Part shown: positions 1 through 6,675 of the stretch, in pieces | Layout of the letters: every line of letters starts with the position of its first letter | Position numbering within the stretch: position 1 is the first letter of the stretch | NCBI GenBank assembly: GCA_050329575.1 | Contig: JBHJOP010000094.1 | Coordinates: 1-49,546, forward strand | Length of the DNA: 49,546 nucleotides | Reading direction: 5' to 3' | Source of the DNA: JAUXFS01 sp050329575 | GTDB lineage: Bacteria > Pseudomonadota > Alphaproteobacteria > Rhodospirillales > Defluviicoccaceae | The notes under the pieces: model-generated | Seen by the model: only the letters and a program-made list of their open reading frames with translations | What the model was told of the DNA's origin: nothing | The model's database searches: none | Position numbers and translations under genes: made by a program

Positions 1-282
1 AGCCGCATCCACCGCCGCAGGCCGCCAGGCCAGCCGATGCCGATGCGCACCGCGCGCGCCAATGCGAAGACATCCGCGGTGCGCGCCCATGTCGAGCATC
101 CCTTCGCCCACCAGAAGGGCCCGATGCGCTTGGTGATCCGCACCATCGGTCTCGCGCGCGCCACCGCCACCGTGACGCTCGCCGACATGGCCTACACCAT
201 GAAGCGATGGTGCTGGCTCGACGGCCGGACTCTGCCCGCACGACGCCGAAACGACCCGAAGGCTGGGGGCCCGACCCGATGA
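1..282 (+). CDS. IS5-type transposase, C-terminal fragment (cut by window edge)
   Basis: The frame is open from base 1, so the gene begins before the window. The visible 93 residues match the end of DDE transposases of the IS5 group. They carry the conserved R-(3)-E-(6)-K signature (VRAHVEHPFAHQK), which supplies the last acidic catalytic residue, followed by a tail resembling the usual 'GLxIRTIGLARA...LANLAYN..R..WL' ending. The position of the signature Tyr seems to hold Ser. No terminal inverted repeat could be fixed downstream, so the right end of the element is unknown. Whether the copy is complete depends on sequence to the left. The family call is from pattern memory; another transposase of the IS4/IS5 superfamily is possible. 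Confidence 0.68.
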   Translation, partial: SRIHRRRPPGQPMPMRTARANAKTSAVRAHVEHPFAHQKGPMRLVIRTIGLARATATVTLADMAYTMKRWCWLDGRTLPARRRNDPKAGGPTR

Positions 283-431
283 AAACGGCGTACCCGCCCC
301 TCCTGCGACACCGGCGCGCCGTCAACGCCAGCCGACAGGCCCAAATCAGCAGAGAGCGCGGTTATCGGAGGTGTCCAACCGATTTCCGTGCTCCGATAGA
401 CGATTTGCGAGGCCGCGGTGGCGGCTGATCG
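283..431. other. Non-coding stretch after the transposase fragment
   Basis: No convincing gene is visible. The short stretch lies between the transposase tail and the convergent small gene, so the right end of the insertion element probably falls here. The sequence cggaggtgtcc near 366-376 could be such an end, but no matching left end is in view. Confidence 0.3.
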
Positions 432-662
432 CTACTGCCGCTCGTCGGTGAGATCGATCCGGCGCTCGACACGCTCCAGCCGGGCGTTCAGTTCGGCCTG
501 ACTGGTGTAAAGATTGGCGACGTCGGTCTGGATGGCCAACATGTGGCCGCGGATCGCCCGCAGTTCGGCCTTCATTTCATTCTGCCCCGCCTTCAGGTCG
601 GCGGCGTCGCCATGAAGCTTCTTCAGGACCTCGTACAACAGCTCGTTGGTAACCTCGACCAT
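432..662 (-). CDS. Small predicted coiled-coil protein, function unknown
   Basis: A 76-residue protein starting MVEVTNELLYEVLKKLH. It is almost entirely predicted helical with a heptad-like pattern (LKAGQNEMKAELRAIRGH, then LNARLERVERRIDL), as in short oligomerising coiled coils. Similar small proteins opening with 'EVTNELLYEVLK' are common in alphaproteobacteria, but I know no function. An in-frame ATG 11 codons upstream (695) would give 87 residues. I prefer 662 because the family resemblance starts there and GAGGAT lies about 10 bases upstream. It stands alone, convergent to the transposase tail and divergent from hoxX. Confidence 0.6.
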   Translation of the reverse strand: MVEVTNELLYEVLKKLHGDAADLKAGQNEMKAELRAIRGHMLAIQTDVANLYTSQAELNARLERVERRIDLTDERQ

Positions 663-814
663 GGCGGCATCATCCTCGGCTGCGGTCGCCAGCATAGCAT
701 GGATGTCGTTCGGTGGCGTGCGTCGCTTTTTGCCAGCCGGGAGATTCGCCGAATTGAACGATCCGGGCGGCGACGGTATCGTCGATCGACGGCCGCCGGA
801 ACCGGAGGGAACGG

Positions 815-2530
815 GTGCGGATTCTGCTTTTAACCCACGCGTTCAACAGCCTGGCGCAGCGGCTGTTTGTCGTCCTTGCTGAGCGCGGGCATGAGGTCAG
901 CGTCGAATTCGACATCGACGACCGGGTGACCGCGGAGGCGGTGGCGCTGTTCCGGCCCGATGTCGTCGTCGCCCCGTTCCTCAAGCGGGCGATCCCGGAG
1001 AGCGTCTGGCGGACGGTCGTCTGCCTAGTCGTCCATCCCGGGATCGCCGGCGACCGCGGGCCGTCGGCGCTCGACTGGGCGATCCTCGAGGGCGAGGCCG
1101 AATGGGGGGTGACGGTGTTGCAGGCGGAGGCGGAACTCGACGCCGGTCCGGTCTGGCAGTCGCAGCCGTTTCCGATGCGCGAGGCGGCCAAGGGCAGCCT
1201 CTACCGCAACGAGGTCGCGGAGGCGGCCGAGCGGGCGGTGCTCTCCGCCGTCGAGGCGTTCGGCCGCGGCGATGGCCGGCCGCAGCGGCTCGACGCCAGC
1301 GACCCGTCGGTCCGCGGCCGGGCGCGGCCGGCGATGCGCCAGGCCGACCGGACGATCGACTGGCGCACCGACGACACCCGAACCGTGCTCCGCAAGATCT
1401 GCTCGGGCGACGGCCGGCCGGGCGTGCGCGACGAGATCCTCGGACTTCCCGTCTGGTTGTTCGACGCCCATTCCGACGATCGGCTGACCGGCCCCCCGGG
1501 GGCGATCATCGGTCGGCGCGAGACCGCCGTCTGCCGGGCGACCGTCGACGGCGCGGTGTGGATCGGACAGCTGCGCCGCCGCGATCCCGCCGCCGTCACC
1601 CTCAAGCTGCCGGCGGCGATGGTGCTGGGCGAGCGGCTGGCGGCGGTGCCGCGCCTGCCCGCCCACGACGGCACCACCTGGCGCGAGCTCCGCTACGAGG
1701 AGGCGGACGGGGTCGGCGTCCTGCACTTCCCGTTCTACAACGGCGCCATGAGCACCGGGCAGTGCGAGCGGCTGCGCGCGGCGTATCGGCAGGCGCGGCG
1801 GCGGGACAACCGGGTGATCGTGCTGGCCGGCGGGCCCGACTTCTGGTCGAACGGCATGCATCTCGGCGTCATCGAGGCCGCAGACAGTCCGGCCGACGAG
1901 TCGTGGCACACCATCAACGCCATCGACGATCTGGTCCGCGACATCATCACCACCGACGACCGCCTGGTCATCGCCGCCCTGCAGGGCAACGCCGGCGCCG
2001 GCGGGGTGTTTCTGGCGTTGGCCGCCGACCGGGTGCTGGCGCGCACCGGCATCGTCCTCAACCCCCACTACAAGAACATGGGCAACCTCTACGGCTCCGA
2101 GTACTGGACCTATCTGTTGCCGCGCCGCGCCGGCGCCGACCGGGCGGCGGCGGTCAGCGAGGCCCGGCTGCCGATCGGGGTCGCCGAGGCGCGGCGGCTG
2201 GGGTTGATCGACGATCATTGGGCGGGCGACGTCCCGGCGTTCCGGCACGCGGTTCTCGACATCGCCCGCACCCTCGCCCGCGATGCGGCACTGCCGGCGC
2301 TGCTCCGCGACAAGCGTGCCCGGCGAGCCGACGACGAGTCGGTAAAACCCCTCGACGCCTACCGCGCCGCGGAGCTGGAGCGGATGCGGATGAACTTCTA
2401 CGGCTTCGATCCCAGCTACCACGTCGCCCGCCACAACTTCATTCATGCGGTGCCGAAGTCGCGCACCCCGCCGACCATCGCCCGCCATCGCCGCGGCAGC
2501 GGGGTGCGGCGGAGCAGGGCGGCGTCGTGA
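815..2530 (+). CDS. hoxX: HoxX-type hydrogenase maturation protein (CO-ligand synthesis)
   Basis: A 571-residue two-domain protein. Residues 1 to about 270 form a formyl-THF transferase-like domain with the segment HPGIAGDRGPSALDWAILEG, typical of HoxX. Residues about 285-560 form a crotonase (enoyl-CoA hydratase-like) domain (GGPDFWSNGMHL, ALQGNAGAGGVFLALAAD, NPHYKNMGNLYGSEYW). In known HoxX proteins the two halves make formyl-CoA from formyl-THF and release CO as iron ligand for [NiFe] hydrogenase under oxic conditions. Start is GTG at 815, preceded by GGAGGGA (804-810). Length fits the family. It overlaps the next gene by GTGA. No hydrogenase structural or hyp genes occur in this window, so its client enzyme must be elsewhere. 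Confidence 0.9.
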   Translation: MRILLLTHAFNSLAQRLFVVLAERGHEVSVEFDIDDRVTAEAVALFRPDVVVAPFLKRAIPESVWRTVVCLVVHPGIAGDRGPSALDWAILEGEAEWGVTVLQAEAELDAGPVWQSQPFPMREAAKGSLYRNEVAEAAERAVLSAVEAFGRGDGRPQRLDASDPSVRGRARPAMRQADRTIDWRTDDTRTVLRKICSGDGRPGVRDEILGLPVWLFDAHSDDRLTGPPGAIIGRRETAVCRATVDGAVWIGQLRRRDPAAVTLKLPAAMVLGERLAAVPRLPAHDGTTWRELRYEEADGVGVLHFPFYNGAMSTGQCERLRAAYRQARRRDNRVIVLAGGPDFWSNGMHLGVIEAADSPADESWHTINAIDDLVRDIITTDDRLVIAALQGNAGAGGVFLALAADRVLARTGIVLNPHYKNMGNLYGSEYWTYLLPRRAGADRAAAVSEARLPIGVAEARRLGLIDDHWAGDVPAFRHAVLDIARTLARDAALPALLRDKRARRADDESVKPLDAYRAAELERMRMNFYGFDPSYHVARHNFIHAVPKSRTPPTIARHRRGSGVRRSRAAS

Positions 2531-3369
2531 GGGGGTTCAGGCGGCGGCTGAGCCTCGGGCTGCCGACGGTGCTCGGGCTGGCCGGACGCGGCTTCTTCAT
2601 CCCCTACCGCTACGCCGGCGCGGATCCGGGTCCCCGGCGCCGCCCGCCCTATGCGGCGATCGCGGCGATGATGGCAACCCGCGAAGATGCGTTCCGCGAC
2701 CTGCTCGCCGTCGTCGACGGCTACGCCGACGATCTGCTGGCGATCGGCGCCGCCCCGCCGCCGGCTCCGCGCTGGCGACAGGACTGGTTTCCGCGGCTCG
2801 ACGCCGCCTGCGCCTACGCCCTGCTGCGGCAACGGCGGCCGGGTCGCCTGGTCGAGGTCGGCGCCGGCCACTCCACCCGCTTCTTCGCCCGCGCCGTCGC
2901 CGACGGCGGCCACGCCACCCGCATCGTCGTCATCGATCCGGCGCCGCGCGCCGACCTCGGCGGGCTCGCGATCGAGATCCTGCGGGGAACGCTGCAGCGG
3001 GTGGGCGAGGCGCCGTTCGCCGCTCTCGCCGCCGGTGACGTGCTCAGCATCGACTCGAGCCACATCCTGATGCCGGGAACCGACGTCGATACGCTGCTCA
3101 ACCGGGTGCTGCCGGCGCTGCCGTCGGGCGTGCTGGTGCAGGTCCACGACGTGTTCCTGCCCGACGACTATCCGCCCACCTGGAGCTGGCGCGGCTACAA
3201 CGAGCAGCTCGCGGTGGCGCCGCTGCTGCTCGGCGGCGGCTGGCGCCCCCTGTGGTCCAGCCGCTACGTGACGACCCGCATGACCGCCGCCCTAGACGGC
3301 ACCGTCGTCGCCCACCTGCCGCTGGCGCCGAACGCCTTCGAGGCCAGCCTGTGGATTGAAAAGGTGTGA
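2527..3369 (+). CDS. Class I SAM-dependent methyltransferase, coupled to hoxX
   Basis: A 280-residue protein whose GTG start (2527) overlaps the hoxX stop (GTGA), implying translational coupling. Motif I is visible as RLVEVGAGHSTRFFARAV (about residues 112-129), motif II as IVVIDPAPR, and an acidic strand as GDVLSIDSSH. A later segment, VLVQVHDVFLPDDYPPTW, resembles the Methyltransf_24 class of small-molecule or glycan methyltransferases. The N-terminus is basic (VRGFRRRLSLGLPTVLGLAGRG) and may be an amphipathic or membrane-associated helix. The substrate is unknown. The tight overlap suggests co-expression with HoxX, but I know no established methylation step in hydrogenase CO synthesis. Confidence 0.8.
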   Translation: MRGFRRRLSLGLPTVLGLAGRGFFIPYRYAGADPGPRRRPPYAAIAAMMATREDAFRDLLAVVDGYADDLLAIGAAPPPAPRWRQDWFPRLDAACAYALLRQRRPGRLVEVGAGHSTRFFARAVADGGHATRIVVIDPAPRADLGGLAIEILRGTLQRVGEAPFAALAAGDVLSIDSSHILMPGTDVDTLLNRVLPALPSGVLVQVHDVFLPDDYPPTWSWRGYNEQLAVAPLLLGGGWRPLWSSRYVTTRMTAALDGTVVAHLPLAPNAFEASLWIEKV

Positions 3370-3380
3370 GCCGCCGTCGC

Positions 3381-4046
3381 TCAGTCGTTCGGAATCTGTC
3401 GCCGGTACCCCTCCGGCAGGAAGAACAGGTAGTCGAACGCCGACTTCTCGGCGTGACAGGCGTGGCAGAAGTCGAGGCGTTCGGCGGTCTCGGTCGTCGT
3501 GTCGCCGAACACGCTGCCATCCGGCATGATCATCGCGTAGCGCCAGTCGCCGGTCGCCGGGTTGGCGCCCTGCGCCAGCTTCTCCATGATGAACAGGGCG
3601 CCCGCGAACAGGGCCCGATCGCCGGTGTAGGTGAAGCTGTCCTTGGCCAGCACGGCGCCGGGCGGCATGCTCATCCCCTCCTTCGGGTCGCCATAGCCCG
3701 CCCGCGCCGCGATGGCGTTGGCGTAGTTGTTGACGTAGCGGTTGCCGTGGGTCTGCGAACGATAGGGGGCATCGTTGTAGCGGGCCCACCTCCGGTAGGT
3801 GCGTGCCGTCTCATCCCCGGAGCCCGCGTAACCGCGGGCCATGAAATCGGCGATGCCGTCGTAGACCGTGGTCGCATCCGCCTTGCTGAGATCCCCCGGC
3901 CGTTCGAGAGCGAAGTGCCCTTGCGGGTGCAGCGGATCGATCTCCGGGGTGTCCGCCCCGGTCCGCGGCGCCATGAGGGCGCCGCCGGCCGTAGCGGCCG
4001 CGACCATGCCGGCCACCAGGGTGAACCGTGCCGGGGTGCGCACCAT
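3381..4046 (-). CDS. Cytochrome P460-like c-type heme protein, exported
   Basis: A 221-residue protein with an N-terminal signal peptide (MVRTPARFTLVAGMVAAATA). The C-terminal part has one CxxCH heme site, CHACHAEK, followed by SAFDYLFFLPEGYR. The preceding DWRYAMIMPDGSVFGDTT resembles the cytochrome P460 / c'-beta fold. P460 proteins oxidise hydroxylamine or bind NO; c'-beta relatives only bind gases. I cannot locate the cross-linking Lys that would separate these. The start was chosen as the ATG at 4046 because AAGGAGG (4055-4061) sits 8 bases upstream and a signal peptide follows. Upstream in-frame ATGs at 4052, 4070 and 4121 fit less well. It is convergent with the hoxX pair, 11 bases from the methyltransferase stop. 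Confidence 0.78.
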   Translation of the reverse strand: MVRTPARFTLVAGMVAAATAGGALMAPRTGADTPEIDPLHPQGHFALERPGDLSKADATTVYDGIADFMARGYAGSGDETARTYRRWARYNDAPYRSQTHGNRYVNNYANAIAARAGYGDPKEGMSMPPGAVLAKDSFTYTGDRALFAGALFIMEKLAQGANPATGDWRYAMIMPDGSVFGDTTTETAERLDFCHACHAEKSAFDYLFFLPEGYRRQIPND

Positions 4047-4239
4047 CACCATCACCTCCTTGCCGGCCATGCATCGAGCGACGTCGCCGCGATCGGAGAT
4101 GATAGGGGATCGCCCGCGCAAACGGCCACCCCAAAAAAGCGCATTTCACCGATAGTTGAACGCCCGGGACGAGCGCGGGCGTGACCGCCCCACGTGGACA
4201 CCGGTGCGCAGGGGCGCGGCCCTCGCCCCGGCGCCCGGC

Positions 4240-4833
4240 TCAGCGGTCGTCCGGCTCCGATTTCGGCGAGCTCGGGGAAGCGAACAGGTTGCCGGCGCGC
4301 GCCACCGAGGCCATGTACTCGAGGACCTCCTTCTCGGCCCTGAGCCAGTCGTCAAGCGCGCCGTCGCAGTGACGGCCGGTCGCCTCCCACAGGAAATAGG
4401 CCGTCTCGCGGATCCGCTCGAGATAGGCCGCCGCCGACGCCGTAGCGTACTGCTGCGCCATCGCCCGCGCATCCTCGGTGCTCGGCGTCGCCACCCCCGA
4501 CGCGGCCCGCATCATCGTCAGCACGTGCCGTTCCGCGGAGAGCCAGAAATCGAGGGCGAGGCCGTATTGCCGGCCGGCGGACTCCCACATGCAGTGGGCG
4601 AGGTCGCGGATCCGGTCGGTGGGCACCGTGGCCGGCAGCGGCGGGTCGATCCTCGGCGGCGGCACGTCCTGCTGGATGCTGATGCCGGCGATCCGGGTGG
4701 TCGCGTCCATCACCTCCAGGACCATCTGTTCGGCGATCAGCCAGAAGTCGACGGCGAAATCGAGACGTGCCTCGGCGGACTGCTTCAGCGGATCCGCCAA
4801 CCGGTTGATTTGGTCCCGCGTTTCCTGCTTCAT
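4240..4833 (-). CDS. Protein with three DUF2934-like helical units
   Basis: A 197-residue protein built from three related units. Unit 3 (about 134-170) is the clearest: IRETAYFLWEATGRHCDGAL then DDWLRAEKEVL. Unit 2 (about 74-107) reads IRDLAHCMWESAGRQYGLAL then DFWLSAERHVL. Unit 1 (about 9-42) reads INRLADPLKQSAEARLDFAV then DFWLIAEQMVLEVM. This is the DUF2934 pattern (I..xAY.lWe..GrpxGxa..dWl.AE), normally present once in a short protein. No function is established. No signal peptide or membrane segment is seen. No strong ribosome-binding site precedes the ATG at 4833. Confidence 0.7.
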   Translation of the reverse strand: MKQETRDQINRLADPLKQSAEARLDFAVDFWLIAEQMVLEVMDATTRIAGISIQQDVPPPRIDPPLPATVPTDRIRDLAHCMWESAGRQYGLALDFWLSAERHVLTMMRAASGVATPSTEDARAMAQQYATASAAAYLERIRETAYFLWEATGRHCDGALDDWLRAEKEVLEYMASVARAGNLFASPSSPKSEPDDR

Positions 4834-4968
4834 GGCTGCGCCATCCGGTCACTGGTTCTCCCATTCCCACATTACTCCCAGTCGTGCGCGATCGCACCGA
4901 CAAAAATCAATGGCCGAGGAGCCAGCCATACCCCGTTTGGGTTCGGCCGCTGGGCGGCCTCCCGCGGA

Positions 4969-5016
4969 GGGTCGCAGTCGCATCGGGTCGCAGTCGCATC
5001 GGGCCGCACCCGCATC
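4969..5016. repeat. Three 16-bp tandem repeats upstream of hisG
   Basis: Two identical copies of GGGTCGCAGTCGCATC (4969-4984 and 4985-5000) are followed by a diverged copy GGGCCGCACCCGCATC (5001-5016). The array ends 57 bases before the hisG start, in its promoter or leader. The copies are seen directly; a regulatory role is only inferred from position. Confidence 0.85.
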
Positions 5017-5073
5017 GGCACCTCGCTTGCCTCGTGCCGAGGTTTCGGCTATCGGGCGCGGTGGAGGGACCCG

Positions 5074-5946
5074 ATGGCGCAACTGAAGCTCGGAATTCCG
5101 AAGGGCAGTCTCGAGGCCTCGACCATCGAGCTGTTCGCCCAGGCCGGCTGGACGATCACCTCGCGCTCGCGGAACTACTTCCCCGCGATCGACGATCCGG
5201 AGATCGCCTGCGCCCTGGTCCGCTCCCAGGAGATGGGGCCGTACGTCGCCGCCGGAACCCTCGACGCCGGCCTGACCGGCATCGACTGGGTGCTGGAGAC
5301 CGAGGCCGACGTGGAGGTGGTCGACGAACTCGTGTACTCCAAGGCCAGCGACCAGCCGGCGCGGTGGGTGCTGGTGGTCGACCGGGACTCGGCCGCGCAA
5401 TGCATCGAGGACCTGCGCGGCAAGAGGATCGCGACCGAGCTGGTGGGGTTCACCCGCCGGTATCTGGCCGAGCGCGGGATCGAGGCCGACGTGCAGTTCT
5501 CGTGGGGCGCCACCGAGGCCAAGGTCGTCGAGGGGATGGCCGACGCCGCGGTGGAGATCACCGAGACCGGCGGCACCATCCGTGCCCACGGGCTGCGCAT
5601 CGTCTGCGAGCTGCTCCGCACCCACACGGTGCTGATCGCCAACCGCCGGGCGCTGGCCGACCCCTGGCGGAAGGCCAAGATCGATCAGTTGGCGATGCTG
5701 CTCTCGGCGGCGCTCGCCGGGCGCAACAAGGTGCTGCTCAAGATGAACGTGCCGGCCGACCGCATCGACGCGGTGACCGCGCTGCTCCCCAGTCTGCACG
5801 CGCCGACCGTCAACCGGCTGACCGACCCCGCGTGGCTGGCGGTGGAGACGGTGGTCGACCGCCCCCGGGTGCGGACCCTGATCCCGCGCCTGAAGGCAGC
5901 CGGTGCCGAGGGCATCCTGGAAGCGCAGATCACCAAGCTGTGCTGA
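5074..5946 (+). CDS. hisG: ATP phosphoribosyltransferase, long form
   Basis: First enzyme of histidine biosynthesis, joining ATP and PRPP to give phosphoribosyl-ATP. The 290-residue length and the C-terminal domain (NKVLLKMNVPADRIDAV, HAPTVNRLTD, then the ending EGILEAQITKLC) mark the long, self-regulated form, which carries its own ACT-like histidine-binding domain. Short forms (about 210-230 residues) need HisZ. The N-terminal LKLGIPKGSL and AGLTGIDWV, and the PRPP-binding region AAVEITETGGTIRAHGL, fit the family. The ATG at 5074 follows GGAGGGA. A longer upstream open frame lacks family similarity. No other his gene is in the window. Confidence 0.92.
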   Translation: MAQLKLGIPKGSLEASTIELFAQAGWTITSRSRNYFPAIDDPEIACALVRSQEMGPYVAAGTLDAGLTGIDWVLETEADVEVVDELVYSKASDQPARWVLVVDRDSAAQCIEDLRGKRIATELVGFTRRYLAERGIEADVQFSWGATEAKVVEGMADAAVEITETGGTIRAHGLRIVCELLRTHTVLIANRRALADPWRKAKIDQLAMLLSAALAGRNKVLLKMNVPADRIDAVTALLPSLHAPTVNRLTDPAWLAVETVVDRPRVRTLIPRLKAAGAEGILEAQITKLC

Positions 5947-6044
5947 CCGCCGCCGCGCCGACATCTGCGGCCTCGCGGGACGGTTGCGCCCGTGCTAAAA
6001 GCGCCCGATACCCCCCGGTGCCACCCGAGGCTGCGGAGACGGTC

Positions 6045-6656
6045 ATGGTCAAGGTCTATTCCATCGACGGCGTCACGCCCGTCGTCCATCCCAGCGCCTT
6101 CGTCCATCCGCGGGCGGTGCTGATCGGTGATGTGGTCGTCGGCCCGCGCGCCTACGTTGCGCCGGGGGCCTCGCTGCGCGGCGACATCGGCCGGATCCGG
6201 GTCGGCGCGGGCGCCAACATCCAGGACAGCTGCCTGATGCACTGCTTCCCCGGCGCCGAATGCGTCGTCGAGGACTGGGGACATATCGGTCACGGCGTGG
6301 TCATGCACGGCGCCGTCGTCCGCAGCAACGCCCTGATCGGCATGAACTCGGTGCTGATGGATGGCTGCGTGGTCGGCGAATCCGCGTTCGTCGCCGCGAT
6401 GTCGTTCGTTCCGGCGGGCTACCAGGTGCCGCCGCGGACATTGGCGGCGGGCGTTCCGGTCAGGATCCGTCGCGAGCTCAAGAACGACGAGATCGCCTGG
6501 AAGCGGCGCGGCACCGAGGAATATCACCGCATCGCCGAACGCAGCCTCGCCACCCTGCAGGAGGTCGAGGCCCTGTCCGAGATCGAGCCCGGCCGGCCGA
6601 GCCTGCCGGTGTCGCCCCACCAGCCGCTGCACATGCTGCCCGGGCGCTCCCGATGA
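6045..6656 (+). CDS. PaaY-like hexapeptide-repeat (gamma-carbonic-anhydrase fold) protein
   Basis: A 203-residue left-handed beta-helix protein starting MVKVYSIDGVTPVVHPSAFV. Hexapeptide repeats run from about residue 15 to 130, with probable metal-binding histidines in CLMHCF and GHIGHGVVMHG. The C-terminal NDEIAWKRRGTEEYHRIAER and the proline-rich tail are characteristic of PaaY of the phenylacetate pathway. Known PaaY hydrolyses CoA-thioester dead-end products. No ring-cleavage paa genes are nearby, though a PaaK-like ligase lies at 42.5 kb. ATG at 6045 follows GGAGAC. It may be cotranscribed with hisG, 98 bases upstream. Confidence 0.82.
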   Translation: MVKVYSIDGVTPVVHPSAFVHPRAVLIGDVVVGPRAYVAPGASLRGDIGRIRVGAGANIQDSCLMHCFPGAECVVEDWGHIGHGVVMHGAVVRSNALIGMNSVLMDGCVVGESAFVAAMSFVPAGYQVPPRTLAAGVPVRIRRELKNDEIAWKRRGTEEYHRIAERSLATLQEVEALSEIEPGRPSLPVSPHQPLHMLPGRSR

Positions 6657-6675
6657 CGACGGCCGGGCTTCGGCG

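Noticed and set aside
1025..2488. A 487-residue open frame antisense to hoxX
   Set aside because: Composition is that of a GC-rich shadow frame and no family features were seen.
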